A stretch of 64,000 bases of DNA from an uncultured Chthonomonadales bacterium. GTDB taxonomy: Bacteria > Armatimonadota > Chthonomonadetes > Chthonomonadales > CAJBBX01. This document shows, one piece after another, positions 32,638-41,622 of the stretch (position 1 is the first letter of the stretch; every line of letters begins with the position of its first letter). The DNA is taken from NCBI GenBank assembly GCA_938005745.1, contig CALLMM010000033.1, positions 1 to 64,000 on the forward strand, given 5' to 3'. Both the position numbers and the translations under genes were made by a program. The notes beneath the pieces were generated by a model. It did no database searches, was not told the origin of the DNA, and worked only from the letters and a program-made list of their open reading frames with translations.

Positions 32638-34425
32638 TCAAATGGCGGCGGCTGGCTCGCTGCGCCCCTCTCGCTGCGCGACGTACTGGTAGAGGTGATG
32701 GACGATCTGCTTCACGCCGTAGCCGCTGCGAAGGAGCAGGAAGTGCCCGCCGGCTTCCCGGATCCACTCGCGCCCCTTCTCGCTGATGTCGTGCCCCGCG
32801 AAGTTCTTGACCACGATGAGGACATCGGCTTTCATGATATCCGCTTTAAATTTGGTGACCCGGTCGCTCTTCTTGCTCGCCAGCCACAAAGCCTCAGAGA
32901 ACCCCAGCATCTCCTTCAGTTCATCGCAGTTTCGCGGACGCGGAACCCCGCCCAGAATAAGCAGCCGCTTTCCGGCAGCAAACTCCGCGACGCGCGCGAT
33001 ATACTCCCGCAGTTCCGACTCCGACGGCTCTTCCCCTTCCTCCTCGTCCTCCTCGTCTGTGGTATCCGGGTCCAGTCCCAGCCGCCGGCGCTGATCCAGT
33101 ACCGCCTCCAGAAATTTGGCGTATCGGCTCTCGCCGTCCAGCAGCGTCGGCGCATGCTCCAGCAGCGCGGTGCGCACCGTAACATTGGAGGGAGGGACGG
33201 AAGCCGCAATGCAGTCGTCCAGAAGACTGAACAGCTCCACCTGCACGTCGAGCAGGTTTTCGTCCGTAATCGGCTGATCCCGCATACGTTCGCCCCACGC
33301 CTGAACCGCTTCGATGGCGGCGGTTTTTCGCGCGACCTTCTCCTCCGTTTCGACGGCGCGGTTCCACTCCCGTACCGCCTTCTCCCACTCCTCCTGCCGT
33401 TTCGCGTCGTAGCACTCCAGTTTGGCGTCCCCGATGTTGTGGGTCAGCGAGGCTACGACGCCGACGCGGCTCGCGGCTTCGCGCAGATCCTGGTAGAGGT
33501 CCGACTGCAGCCTGTCGTGCCCCTGATACTTCTCCAGCAGACGGTAGAGGCGGGTCTGTCCGGCGATCAGCGTGTTGATGAGACTGTTGCGTGTGGACAT
33601 ATCCAGCTTCTCCTGGTGTGCGATGTACCACTGTCGCTTCTCCTCCACATCCGCCGCCGCTTCGTAGCGGTCGGCGAGAGCCGTCCACTCGTCGGAGGTC
33701 AGGCAGCCATCGCGGGATGACCAGCAGGTTTCGTTAAATGGCAGGCTCTCATCCATATCGCCCTGGAAGAAGCGCGCCATCAGAATGCTGTCCCGCATGC
33801 CGTTGATCCGCTCCTGCAGATCGTTCAGAACGCCCTGCTCTCTCGCCTCTGCATGGACCGCCCCCAGCGCGCAGAACAGAGCGCGCAGGCGGAACCCGCG
33901 CTGTCGGGTCAGAGACTGACCGTTTGACTCATTCTCACCGCCTGACTTCTCCCATCTATCCTCGATCTCATCGAGCTTCTGCGTCATCTGCTGGACAAGC
34001 GCCTGCCGCTCCTCATCGGACAGGGCGGGGAACTCCGGTTCGGCGGGGGACTCCGGTTCGGCGGCGGCAGCTGCCGGCTCCGCCGGAGGCGCGGCAGGCT
34101 CTTCCGCGGGCGGCTCAGCGTGCGGCATCGCCGCCTGCGGCTCTGCAGTCAACTCCTCCTGCAGCGAGGAGAGGCGCATTCTGAACTCGCGCAGGAGCGA
34201 ATCCAGTTCAGAGGCGATCTCCGTATCCTCATCTGCCTGCGCCTCCGCCAGTTCCCGTTCAATCTTTACAATCGCATCCTGCAGATGTTTCTGTCTCTGG
34301 CGCTGCAGACGCCGGTGCAGCCGGCGCGACCGCACGCCGGCGAGGTAGCTGTCCACCGCGTCCGGAAATGTCAGGAGGCTCTCCATGACGGCGGTCTGTG
34401 CAAACTGTTCCAGTTCCTGTAGCAT
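32638..34425 (-). CDS. Coiled-coil protein with DUF2325-like C-terminal domain
   Basis: The 595-residue protein starts MLQELEQFAQTAVMESLL after AGGAG. Residues about 40-110 are charged coiled coil (RLQRQRQKHLQDAIVKIERELAEAQAD region), then a Pro/Ala/Glu-rich linker (about 115-150), then a long all-helical region to about 460. An acidic stretch (DEEDEEEGEE) precedes the C-terminal 100 residues: 'KRLLILGGVPRPRNCDELKEML', 'MKADVLIVVKNFAGHD' and 'HFLLLRSGYGVKQIVHHLYQY'. This Rossmann-like pattern resembles DUF2325, usually found at the ends of uncharacterised proteins. I do not recognise the remainder. The preceding 259-base gap contains a TTGACA but no gene I can support. Confidence 0.72.
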   Translation of the reverse strand: MLQELEQFAQTAVMESLLTFPDAVDSYLAGVRSRRLHRRLQRQRQKHLQDAIVKIERELAEAQADEDTEIASELDSLLREFRMRLSSLQEELTAEPQAAMPHAEPPAEEPAAPPAEPAAAAAEPESPAEPEFPALSDEERQALVQQMTQKLDEIEDRWEKSGGENESNGQSLTRQRGFRLRALFCALGAVHAEAREQGVLNDLQERINGMRDSILMARFFQGDMDESLPFNETCWSSRDGCLTSDEWTALADRYEAAADVEEKRQWYIAHQEKLDMSTRNSLINTLIAGQTRLYRLLEKYQGHDRLQSDLYQDLREAASRVGVVASLTHNIGDAKLECYDAKRQEEWEKAVREWNRAVETEEKVARKTAAIEAVQAWGERMRDQPITDENLLDVQVELFSLLDDCIAASVPPSNVTVRTALLEHAPTLLDGESRYAKFLEAVLDQRRRLGLDPDTTDEEDEEEGEEPSESELREYIARVAEFAAGKRLLILGGVPRPRNCDELKEMLGFSEALWLASKKSDRVTKFKADIMKADVLIVVKNFAGHDISEKGREWIREAGGHFLLLRSGYGVKQIVHHLYQYVAQREGRSEPAAAI

Positions 34426-34684
34426 CGCGTCTCTCCTGTTGTCGCCCCTACCGGCGCATCCGCGCCGCTGAACGCCGCTTCGGTCGGCGTCACTGTCAAA
34501 AGAGCGTTCCTCTGCTGTAATGATTCGCTCTCGGAAGCCGATTTGCGACGGACGTTTTTCATGCTGACTCAGGACTGTTACTCGTCGGAGAGGATTCAGA
34601 CAGGAAAAGCCTGCTCGCTTTGAGGGCATACGGGAATCTCAGAGAGTTGCAGGCGCGGCTGCGGGAGGAGAGACCGGAGGCGTC

Positions 34685-36532
34685 TTACCGACGCGACGCC
34701 TTCCAGTCCGAGAGCGAGGTGATGCGCGGCGGCGGCGTATCGGAGAGGCGCGCCGGACGGATCAGCACAACGATGCGGCAGGAGGTTACCTTCTCCGGCA
34801 GACGCACGCGCAGCTTCATGATTCCGGTGTTGGGGTTCTGGGGAGGCGGCTGCGCGGCGGAGACTACCTCGAAGACGCTGCTCTCCGGCTCGAGCAGAAG
34901 CGCCTCTAAATCGGCGGTGTTCGGCTGACTCAGGACTGCGCGCCTGCCGGATAGCTGTATCCCGGCGGGCGTGTGCATCTGCCAGACCGCCTCAACCGGC
35001 TCCGCCGCTTCGATCTCATCCTGGATCAGGACGGCTTTCCGGTCGAGCAGGGCGACCCCGCGCCAGACGCGGCGGGCTTTCCCGGCATATCCGGCGGTCA
35101 GGTCTGCCACCGCATGGGCGCGCCGGGGCGTGGAGGAGAAGGCGAGAATGGGGGCGCGCGCCGTCGTTACCTGGTTGGCGTGATCCAGCAGCAGCGTGTT
35201 ATGCCCCTCCGTGCGGTTGCGGTAGTAGATCCAGCGCTGGGTCTGGCTGAAGTATCCGGGCAGGTCGTAGTCGTCGCGTCCCAGGTCTACCGCCCAGCGC
35301 GCGCCTTCTGCGTCCAGCACGAAGGTTCCCAGGTCGAGGTGGCTGTGATTGGCGCGGTTGTCGCCTCCCTTGAATCCGACGAAGAGCGCGTTCGGGTCCT
35401 CCCATGCGCTTCTGAAAAAGACCACGCCGATCCCCTGATAGTGCGCGTCCAGCGGGATTTTCGCCGATTTCGGACCGCCCCCTTTCGAATCGAACCAGAG
35501 GAGATCGAGCGGGGAGGGGTTGACTGCGGACTGTCGCTGCATCCAGGCGAACAGCGGTCGGCGGAACTTGCGCGCTAGCCAGAACAGTTCACTCGCATTT
35601 CCTAGCCTGTCGCCGCCGTCGGCGTAGTTGAAGGTGCGTCCGGTCGGTCCGGTGAAGTGGAGAGGGAAGAGACCCGTTGCGGAAAAACCGGGCATTCGGC
35701 TCAGCCCGAAGTCGGTTCCGAGCGCGCTCTCCAGTCCCGCGAGCATAAAGACGTTATACTGCGTGGCGTAGCGCCAGTAGCCCGGTCCCTCCGCCCAGCC
35801 TCCGTCCGGCGCGTAGCTTGCCATCGCCTTTTTGACGGCGTTCAGGCTGCGCCCGAGGATATAGGCGGCAAGCTCCGGCTCTTCGTCGGCGACTGCCAGC
35901 GCGCCGATGGTTATCCCGCCGTTGCAGACCTGATTCCAGTTGTGCTCCACGTTCAGCCACCATGGCTGTCGTCCCTCGATGGGCAGGGAGGGCTTCAGTC
36001 CGAGGTTCACAATGGCGTTACGCAGGACGGCGCGCTCTTCCGGAGTGAGGAAGTCGTAGAGCCAGTCGTAGCCGATGGCGACGGCGTGGGTCATCTCCGC
36101 CGTGTCCAGGAAGTGGATCGGGTTCCAGTTGGAGAAGGCACAGACGGTCAGAAGCTCCGTGCGGGCGCGTTCGGCGAAGCGCCGGTCTCCCTCCAGCCGG
36201 TACATCAGCGCCAGGAGGTAGATTCGATCCAGAGCGAGGCGGCTCTGATGCAGCATCCTATATCCGATCAGTTTGCGCTCGACCGGCGGCTCCTGCAGAA
36301 CCCTCTCAGCCCGCTGCCTCAGCAGGTCGCGCCATCGCTGCGCCAGCGGTTCGCGTCGGATCGTCTCTTGCAGACGCCGCAACTCCTCTGCAGTCGCGAT
36401 CAGGCGGGGGTGCTCGCGGCGCAGCGACTGCAGACGCGCGCGATCCTCATCGGAGGGGACAGGCGGGGGAGCCTGCCCGCAGGCAGCGATCCCGGAAAGC
36501 AGGAGAAACAGCGCCAGCAGCGTGATAGCCAT
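34685..36532 (-). CDS. Heparinase II/III-like polysaccharide lyase lipoprotein
   Basis: The 615-residue protein has signal MAITLLALFLLLSGIAAC, with the lipobox Cys at residue 18. An alpha/alpha toroid (about 50-370) contains 'AVAIGYDWLYDFLTPEERAVLRNAI' and 'VEHNWNQVCNGGITIGALAV', typical of lyase family N-domains (Asn, His). The C-terminal beta domain has 'NHSHLDLGTFVLDAEGARWAVDLG' and 'EGHNTLLLDHANQ', the heparinase II/III signature. Substrate may be a uronic-acid polysaccharide such as alginate or heparin-like glycans. AAGGAG precedes the ATG at 36532. It probably sits on the outer surface or periplasmic side of a membrane. Confidence 0.9.
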   Translation of the reverse strand: MAITLLALFLLLSGIAACGQAPPPVPSDEDRARLQSLRREHPRLIATAEELRRLQETIRREPLAQRWRDLLRQRAERVLQEPPVERKLIGYRMLHQSRLALDRIYLLALMYRLEGDRRFAERARTELLTVCAFSNWNPIHFLDTAEMTHAVAIGYDWLYDFLTPEERAVLRNAIVNLGLKPSLPIEGRQPWWLNVEHNWNQVCNGGITIGALAVADEEPELAAYILGRSLNAVKKAMASYAPDGGWAEGPGYWRYATQYNVFMLAGLESALGTDFGLSRMPGFSATGLFPLHFTGPTGRTFNYADGGDRLGNASELFWLARKFRRPLFAWMQRQSAVNPSPLDLLWFDSKGGGPKSAKIPLDAHYQGIGVVFFRSAWEDPNALFVGFKGGDNRANHSHLDLGTFVLDAEGARWAVDLGRDDYDLPGYFSQTQRWIYYRNRTEGHNTLLLDHANQVTTARAPILAFSSTPRRAHAVADLTAGYAGKARRVWRGVALLDRKAVLIQDEIEAAEPVEAVWQMHTPAGIQLSGRRAVLSQPNTADLEALLLEPESSVFEVVSAAQPPPQNPNTGIMKLRVRLPEKVTSCRIVVLIRPARLSDTPPPRITSLSDWKASRR

Positions 36533-36650
36533 AGCCGATTCGCTCCTTTTTCGATACTCAGCCTCTCCTCTCTTTTTCGCAGCGGAGCGCGACGCTCCTG
36601 CAGGCATTCACAGACGAAAACCGGGAAAGCAGCCTGCCTGCGCCGGACGC

Positions 36651-36680
36651 AAAAAAAGAGGGCAGCCGAAGCAGCTGCCC
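36651..36680 (-). terminator. Rho-independent terminator after fliL
   Basis: On the minus strand GGGCAGC and GCTGCCC form a 7-bp stem around CGAAGCA (36667-36673 on the plus strand), followed by TCTTTTTTT. It ends the ispG-side fliL transcript just after the stop at 36688. Confidence 0.9.
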
Positions 36681-36687
36681 GCCCTGA

Positions 36688-37173
36688 CTACTGTGCGGCA
36701 AAGTTGATAAAGTATATCTTGACGACCTTCTCTTCCCCCAGCTCCTCGTTAATCTTATTCACCATCTCCTCCCGCAGCTTCTCTCTCCCCGCCTGAGTGG
36801 AGATATCTTCCAGCGTTTTGGTGGTCAGCACGGAGAGCATGGCGTCGCGGATCGGCGCGATCTCCTCCTCCATCTTCTTTTCGCTCAAACCCTTCTTCAG
36901 CCCGACCGCGAAGGTGGCGCGCAGATAGTGGTTGTTGCCCCCGGCAAGATTCAGCAGGAACTCTTCCAGCTGGAGCTTCTCCCCGACCTCTTCAGACTTC
37001 TTGTCATGCTTCTCGTGCCCCTCCTTGCCTCCTCCGGGCTTGCCTCCTCCTCCAAAGAAGACCTTCCCGACGATGAGCACATTCATGATAAGAATCAAGC
37101 CGATGACCGCAAACAGGGGCATTTTTCCACCCCCTGCCTTGTGCTCCTTCTGGGGTTTCTCTTTCTCCGCCAT
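36688..37173 (-). CDS. fliL: FliL family flagellar basal body-associated protein
   Basis: The 161-residue protein from the ATG at 37173 (GAGAGG nearby) has a Lys-rich cytoplasmic start, one membrane helix (about 17-40, 'LFAVIGLILIMNVLIVG'), a Gly/Lys linker and a FliL domain. Domain signatures are 'EEFLLNLAGGNNHYLRATFAVGL', 'APIRDAMLSVLTTKTLEDISTQAGREKLREEMVNKIN' and 'VVKIYFINFAAQ'. FliL supports the stator ring of flagellar motors. No other flagellar gene occurs in the window, so the assignment to a motor is inferred from the family alone. Terminated by its own hairpin. Confidence 0.88.
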   Translation of the reverse strand: MAEKEKPQKEHKAGGGKMPLFAVIGLILIMNVLIVGKVFFGGGGKPGGGKEGHEKHDKKSEEVGEKLQLEEFLLNLAGGNNHYLRATFAVGLKKGLSEKKMEEEIAPIRDAMLSVLTTKTLEDISTQAGREKLREEMVNKINEELGEEKVVKIYFINFAAQ

Positions 37174-37315
37174 GTCGCCTCTCCTCATCCTCCATATCCC
37201 GACGTTCCCGGGCAGACAGGGCTGCGCGAGAACAGACCAGGTATTTATTCCATAACTGGAGGAAAACGACGGGGGAGAAGCTCCCTGTAGAAATACGGGG
37301 ATTTCTAAAACGAAT

Positions 37316-37344
37316 CCCCGCGCAGCCGGGAGAGGCGCGCGGGG
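37316..37344 (-). terminator. Terminator-like hairpin after ispG
   Basis: CCCCGCGC (37316-37323) pairs with GCGCGGGG (37337-37344). On the minus strand the stem is followed by ATTCGTTTT, a delayed U-tract. A second small hairpin, TAGAAAT with ATTTCTA, lies at 37288-37307. The 179 bases between ispG and fliL hold no gene. Confidence 0.55.
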
Positions 37345-37352
37345 AGGCGCGA

Positions 37353-38624
37353 TTACGAACGCAGGGGGATGCTCACGCCGGACTGTATCCGGTCGGCGAA
37401 GCCTTTCGGCGGCTCGGGCGGGGTCCAGCCCTCCGGCGGATCCTGCCATCTGCCGTCGGCTTTGATCAGGTTGATCAGCTCCTCAACGCCCTGCTCCTGC
37501 GGAACGGTCTTGACCGGCTCGCGCTTGCGGTAGAGCGTGATCATGCCTCCCGCTTTGCCGACATAGCCGTAGTCGGCGTCCGCCATCTCGCCCGGACCGT
37601 TGACGATACAGCCCATGACGGCGATATCCAGCCCGACCAGATGACCCGTCGCAGACTTGACAGCGTGGAGCACGGTCGGCAGGTCGAACTTGGTGCGTCC
37701 GCAGGAGGGGCAGGCGATAAACTCGACCTTCGTCTTTCGCAGACCGAGCGACTGCAGAATATCGTAGCAGACCGGAAGCTCCTCGATCGGGTCTTCCGCC
37801 AGCGAGACCCGGATCGTGTCGCCGATGCCTTCCGCCAGCAGCGTGGCGATGCCCGCCGTGCTCTTGATTCGCGCATACATGCCGTCGCCCGCCTCGGTGA
37901 CGCCCAGATGCAGGGGGTAGTCCATCCCCTCCGCATCCATCCGCTGCACCATCAGGCGATTCGCCGCCAGCATGATCGGGACGCGGCTCGCCTTCAGAGA
38001 GACTACCAGGTTATGGAAGTTGTGCCGCGCGCAGATACGAAGATACTCCATCGCGGACTCCACCATGCCTTCCGGCGTATCGCCGTACATCACCGTCAGA
38101 CGCTCGGAGAGGCTGCCATGATTGACCCCGATACGCATGGCGATGTCGCGGGCTTTACAGGCTTCGATCACCGGCAGCAGACTAGCTTCGATGGCTTCCA
38201 ACTCCTCCTCGACCTCCGCCGGGGAGTAATCTACCTCACGATTGACCCGCTTGCGAAAGACGAACAGCCCCGGATTGAGGCGCACTTTATCCACATAGCG
38301 GGCGACCTCCACGGCGATATCGCTGCCCTGATGATGCACATCGGCGACCAGCGGCACATCCATATACCGCTTTTTCAGTTCCGCTTTGATCTCCGCTAGG
38401 CACTTCGCCTCCGCCAGATTCGGCGTGGTAACCCGCACGATCTCCGATCCGGCTTTATGCATGGCGATGATCTGCTCGACCGCCGCCGGCACGTTATGGG
38501 TCTCTTCGGTTATCATGGACTGCACGACAATCGGATGATTGCCGCCAATGTAGACTCGGCTTTCGGACTCTCCGACGCGCACGGCGCGGGTTTTGCGCCG
38601 CGGGTAGGTGATCTGTTCCGGCAT
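37353..38624 (-). CDS. ispG: 4-hydroxy-3-methylbut-2-en-1-yl diphosphate synthase (flavodoxin-type)
   Basis: The 423-residue protein catalyses the penultimate step of the MEP isoprenoid pathway with a [4Fe-4S] cluster. '[26 protein letters not shown]' and '[14 protein letters not shown]' open the barrel, 'RIGVNHGSL' follows, and the cluster site is '[11 protein letters not shown]' together with '[12 protein letters not shown]'. The three Cys ligands and the following Glu are all present. The start at 38624 has GGAGAG upstream; ATGs at 38639 and 38657 lack one. A TATAAT lies at 38658-38663 on the minus strand, so it is an independent unit. Confidence 0.96.
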   Translation of the reverse strand: MPEQITYPRRKTRAVRVGESESRVYIGGNHPIVVQSMITEETHNVPAAVEQIIAMHKAGSEIVRVTTPNLAEAKCLAEIKAELKKRYMDVPLVADVHHQGSDIAVEVARYVDKVRLNPGLFVFRKRVNREVDYSPAEVEEELEAIEASLLPVIEACKARDIAMRIGVNHGSLSERLTVMYGDTPEGMVESAMEYLRICARHNFHNLVVSLKASRVPIMLAANRLMVQRMDAEGMDYPLHLGVTEAGDGMYARIKSTAGIATLLAEGIGDTIRVSLAEDPIEELPVCYDILQSLGLRKTKVEFIACPSCGRTKFDLPTVLHAVKSATGHLVGLDIAVMGCIVNGPGEMADADYGYVGKAGGMITLYRKREPVKTVPQEQGVEELINLIKADGRWQDPPEGWTPPEPPKGFADRIQSGVSIPLRS

Positions 38625-38657
38625 CCTGCTTCTCTCCATCGCACAAAGGGTTAGCAC

Positions 38658-38700
38658 ATTATAGCACGCGACGCTCCCGCCTCCGGAGAGGGGGAGCGTC
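38658..38700 (-). promoter_or_regulatory. ispG -10 element and adjacent hairpin
   Basis: On the minus strand TATAAT (38663-38658) lies 34 bases before the ispG start. Just upstream GACGCTCC (38670-38677) pairs with GGAGCGTC (38693-38700), likely the terminator or read-through barrier after the alpha-galactosidase gene. No clear -35 remains beside the hairpin. Confidence 0.5.
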
Positions 38701-38732
38701 TATAGGGGCTTGTCGCCGTCTGCCCCACAGGA

Positions 38733-39851
38733 TCAAACTATCGGGGTCAGGCGAATCAGAACGACGCTGTGCGGGGCGACGAAGGCGGAGAAGCTTCCTC
38801 GGTGCTCGCCCAGGTCCTCGCCGCTCCAGAGGTCTTCGACCCGGCAGGCGCGCCGGTCGTGCAGTCCGAGCGATTCCCAGGCGACGGCGATCTTGCGTCC
38901 CCAGCTTTCGTGGCGGTTGAACAGTCCGACGGCGACCGACCCGTCCGCCAGCTGCTTCATCCAGACCTCGAACTTATCCCACTCCTGCCCGACGCGAAAG
39001 CCCTGTCTGCCCAGCGGGTCCTGATTGACCGCGATCACCCGCCGATTCGTCAGTATCTCGCGCGTGGCGTCGGTCATATTCCGCACGTCGCAGCCGATCA
39101 TCAGCGGGGCTGCCAGCAGGCACCAGAGGCTGAAATGAACGCGGTACTCCTCATCGGTGCAGCCTCCCTTCGCGACGTTGCCCTTGCCATACATCCCTAC
39201 GATCAGCATATCGGGATCGTTCCAGTGGTCGGGACCGGCGTAGCGTTCCAGCCCGTTCTGCCCGAAACCGATCCGCTCCATGCTCTCCCAGGAGTCCTCG
39301 ATGTCGCCGGTGGTGCGCCACATCTGCGCTCCCACGCCGGCAGCCCACTCCCAGGGCTTGTTGGAACCCCACTCGCAGACGCTGTAGAGGATCGGGCGTC
39401 CGGTCATACGCAGTGCCTGACCCATCCGGCGATAGAGCGTCGGTCCGTCGGTTCCGGCGGGCTTGTAGCAGAAGTCGTACTTGAGGAAGTCCACGCCCCA
39501 TTCCGCGAAGGTGCGGGCGTCCGTCTCTTCATAGCCGTAACTGGCGGGTTTGCCGGCGCAGGTGTGCGATCCGGCGCAGGAGTAGATGCCGAACTTGAGA
39601 CCTTTGCTGTGGACATAGTCGGCGAGGGCTTTGATGCCGTGCGGAAACTTCGCGGGATCGTGCGTCAGGCGTCCGTCGGAGTCGCGTTCATCCGCCTCCC
39701 ACAGATCGTCTATCACGACGTACTGATAGCCCGCCTCTTTCAGACCCTGTTCGAGGAAGGCGTCGGCAGTCTCCCGGATCAGCGTTTCGTGGATTTCAGA
39801 GCCAAAGGTGTTCCAGCTATTCCAGCCCATCGGCGGGGTAGGGGCGATCAC
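38733..39851 (-). CDS. GH27 alpha-galactosidase
   Basis: The 372-residue enzyme has no signal peptide and begins MIAPTPPMGWNSWNTF, the GH27 opening. 'YQYVVIDDLWE' binds substrate, 'DFLKYDFCYK' contains nucleophile Asp126, and 'WRTTGDIEDSW' has Arg179 and acid/base Asp183. 'DHWNDPDMLIVGM' and 'WCLLAAPLMIGCDVR' are family hallmarks. A C-terminal beta domain finishes the protein. It would cleave terminal alpha-galactosides from oligosaccharides, here in the cytoplasm unless exported otherwise. It follows the FxLYD-like gene by 87 bases. Confidence 0.95.
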   Translation of the reverse strand: MIAPTPPMGWNSWNTFGSEIHETLIRETADAFLEQGLKEAGYQYVVIDDLWEADERDSDGRLTHDPAKFPHGIKALADYVHSKGLKFGIYSCAGSHTCAGKPASYGYEETDARTFAEWGVDFLKYDFCYKPAGTDGPTLYRRMGQALRMTGRPILYSVCEWGSNKPWEWAAGVGAQMWRTTGDIEDSWESMERIGFGQNGLERYAGPDHWNDPDMLIVGMYGKGNVAKGGCTDEEYRVHFSLWCLLAAPLMIGCDVRNMTDATREILTNRRVIAVNQDPLGRQGFRVGQEWDKFEVWMKQLADGSVAVGLFNRHESWGRKIAVAWESLGLHDRRACRVEDLWSGEDLGEHRGSFSAFVAPHSVVLIRLTPIV

Positions 39852-39938
39852 GGCGGTGTCCTTTCAGCGCGCGCGTGCCGACAGGGGAGGTCGGCAGATA
39901 CGCCTCTATCTTCACCGCCGGAGACCGCCTCTCCTGCG

Positions 39939-40451
39939 TCAGCCAGCGGGTTCCTGTATCTTTGCCGGAACCGTCGCCCCGAGGAGATGGCGAAACCGGA
40001 GCCGGTAGGAGGCGAAGGGGGTCGTCTCCCGGATATGGATGCGGAAGGGGGAGGATTCGCCCGGACGCAGCGAGAGCAGCTCCAGCAGCGCGGTCTCCAC
40101 GCCGCGCAGGCGTCCCTGTTCGTCGAAGGTCTCGGCGATCGCCTCCAGCGAGGAGAGCGTCTTTCCGGAGATGTTCTCCGCTTCTCCCAGAACGGTTACG
40201 TAGCCCTGCTGGCGATGCGCCTGTGCGCAGCGCACGGCGATCTGAGGAGGGGCGGCGTGAACGACTGCCGACGGCTCCTGCAGGAGCGGCAGGGACGCGC
40301 TCTCCGGCCGCGAGACGCGCAGGGAGGAGAACCCGATCCCCAGCGCCACTCCCGCTCCGAGCAGCAGGGCGCGGCGAAGCCACAGGGAGAGAGCCGCCGT
40401 CTCTCTTCGTGCGAAGCAGGCGGAGTTGCTCATTCGCAGGTAGGCGCTCAT
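39939..40451 (-). CDS. Membrane-anchored FxLYD-like protein
   Basis: The 170-residue protein has an N-terminal membrane helix (about 27-46, 'RRALLLGAGVALGIGFSSL') and a C-terminal immunoglobulin-like domain: 'VTVLGEAENISGKTLSSLEAIAETFDEQGRLRG' and 'LLSLRPGESSPFRIHI'. The pattern 'G.v.N.s...l....a...fD..G......' is that of FxLYD domains, which are exported and bind unknown partners. AAGGAGG precedes the ATG at optimal spacing and a consensus-like promoter lies at 40483-40512. Function unknown. Confidence 0.75.
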   Translation of the reverse strand: MSAYLRMSNSACFARRETAALSLWLRRALLLGAGVALGIGFSSLRVSRPESASLPLLQEPSAVVHAAPPQIAVRCAQAHRQQGYVTVLGEAENISGKTLSSLEAIAETFDEQGRLRGVETALLELLSLRPGESSPFRIHIRETTPFASYRLRFRHLLGATVPAKIQEPAG

Positions 40452-40482
40452 CGAAATCCTCCTTCCATAGCAGAACAGGGTA

Positions 40483-40512
40483 AGTATAACTAATTTAGCA
40501 TATATAAGTCAA
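40483..40512 (-). promoter_or_regulatory. Promoter of the FxLYD-like gene
   Basis: On the minus strand TTGACT (40512-40507) and TATACT (40488-40483) are 18 bases apart, 32 bases before the start codon. It is back to back with the metF promoter. Confidence 0.75.
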
Positions 40513-40548
40513 CCACTTTATGACGGTATTTCGGAGACCGGGATCGGG

Positions 40549-40578
40549 TTGACAGGCTTTCGGTGCGGTTGGTATAGT
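40549..40578 (+). promoter_or_regulatory. Promoter of metF
   Basis: TTGACA (40549-40554) and TATAGT (40573-40578) are 18 bases apart. The metF ATG follows 52 bases after the -10. Divergent from the preceding promoter. Confidence 0.8.
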
Positions 40579-40630
40579 AGATGCCTGACCTTCTACTCGC
40601 ACCGTCAGGCGCAGACAGGAAACAGGTTTT

Positions 40631-41548
40631 ATGCATATTCGCGATATTTTTACGCGGGACAGAACGACGTTCAGTTTTGAGTTCTTCCCTCCGAAAACGG
40701 ACGGCGAGTCCGAGCAGCTTTTTCAGACCATCGCCGAACTCGAACCCCTGCAGCCCTCCTTCGTGTCGGTTACCTACGGTGCGGGCGGCTCGACGCGGCA
40801 GCGCACGCACGACCTGGTGGTACGCATCTCGGAGACGACCGGCTGCGTCCCCATCCCGCATCTGACCTGCGTCTGTCACAGCCAGGAGGAGATACAGAAC
40901 ATCCTCGAACGCTATGCGGAGCACGGCATCGCGAATATCCTCGCTCTGGGGGGCGACCCGCCGAAGCAGATGGCGAACTATGACCGCTCGCAGGACGCCT
41001 TCCCCTATGCGGCGGATCTGGTGCGGTTTATTCGGAAGTTCAATGAAAGCGGTCTTCATCCCGATCCGCGGGGCTTCGGGATCGGCGTCGCCGGCTTCCC
41101 GGAGGGGCATCCCGCCACGCAGAACCGCCTGAAAGAGATGGACTATCTGAAGGCGAAGGTGGAGGCGGGCGCAGACTACATCGTAACGCAGCTCTTCTTC
41201 GATAACCGGGACTTCTACGACTTTCGGGAGCGGTGCGAACTGGTCGGGATCCGGGTTCCCATCATCGCGGGGATCATGCCGGTTACGTCCGAGAAGGGGC
41301 TGAAGCGGATGGCGGAACTGGCGCTGGGGGCGCGGTTCCCGGCGCGGCTGCTTCGGGCGATCGCACGCTGCGACGGGGATGAGGAGTACGTGAAGCGGGT
41401 GGGCATCCAGTGGGCGACCGAGCAGTGCCGCGACCTGCTGGATAACCAGGTGAACGGCATCCACTTCTATACGCTGAACCGCTCGACGGCGACCCGGGAG
41501 ATATACGCCAGTCTGGGCGTGAAGGATTCGCGAATGCTGCGCCGTTGA
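40631..41548 (+). CDS. metF: Methylenetetrahydrofolate reductase
   Basis: The 305-residue FAD enzyme reduces 5,10-methylene-THF to 5-methyl-THF for methionine synthesis. 'FSFEFFPPKTDG' contains the catalytic Glu, 'FVSVTYGAGGSTRQRT' and 'PHLTCVCHSQEEI' bind folate and FAD, 'ILALGGDPPK' and 'FGIGVAGFPEGHP' follow, and 'DYIVTQLFFDNRDF' and 'PIIAGIMPVTS' are standard. Length is typical. Coupling to B12-dependent methionine synthase would fit a cell that also uses B12 for nucleotide reduction. Ends before a terminator. Confidence 0.96.
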   Translation: MHIRDIFTRDRTTFSFEFFPPKTDGESEQLFQTIAELEPLQPSFVSVTYGAGGSTRQRTHDLVVRISETTGCVPIPHLTCVCHSQEEIQNILERYAEHGIANILALGGDPPKQMANYDRSQDAFPYAADLVRFIRKFNESGLHPDPRGFGIGVAGFPEGHPATQNRLKEMDYLKAKVEAGADYIVTQLFFDNRDFYDFRERCELVGIRVPIIAGIMPVTSEKGLKRMAELALGARFPARLLRAIARCDGDEEYVKRVGIQWATEQCRDLLDNQVNGIHFYTLNRSTATREIYASLGVKDSRMLRR

Positions 41549-41559
41549 GCGGCTCGCGT

Positions 41560-41606
41560 AAAAAACCCGTCCGCCCCGGCGAAGGTCGCCGAGGCGGACA
41601 TTTTTT
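41560..41606. terminator. Bidirectional terminator between metF and ctaF
   Basis: GTCCGCC (41569-41575) pairs with GGCGGAC (41593-41599), with a six-base T-run on the plus side and an A-run before the stem. It can end both metF and the minus-strand oxidase operon. Confidence 0.88.
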
Positions 41607-41622
41607 CACTCTTCTGACGGAA

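Noticed and set aside
31453-33720. Plus-strand frame of about 755 residues opposite the MgtE_N/CBS and coiled-coil genes
   Set aside because: Crosses two convincing minus-strand genes and their intergenic region; no family features.
34371-34562. Short minus-strand frame upstream of the coiled-coil gene
   Set aside because: No ribosome binding site and overlaps the supported start of the larger gene; composition not protein-like.
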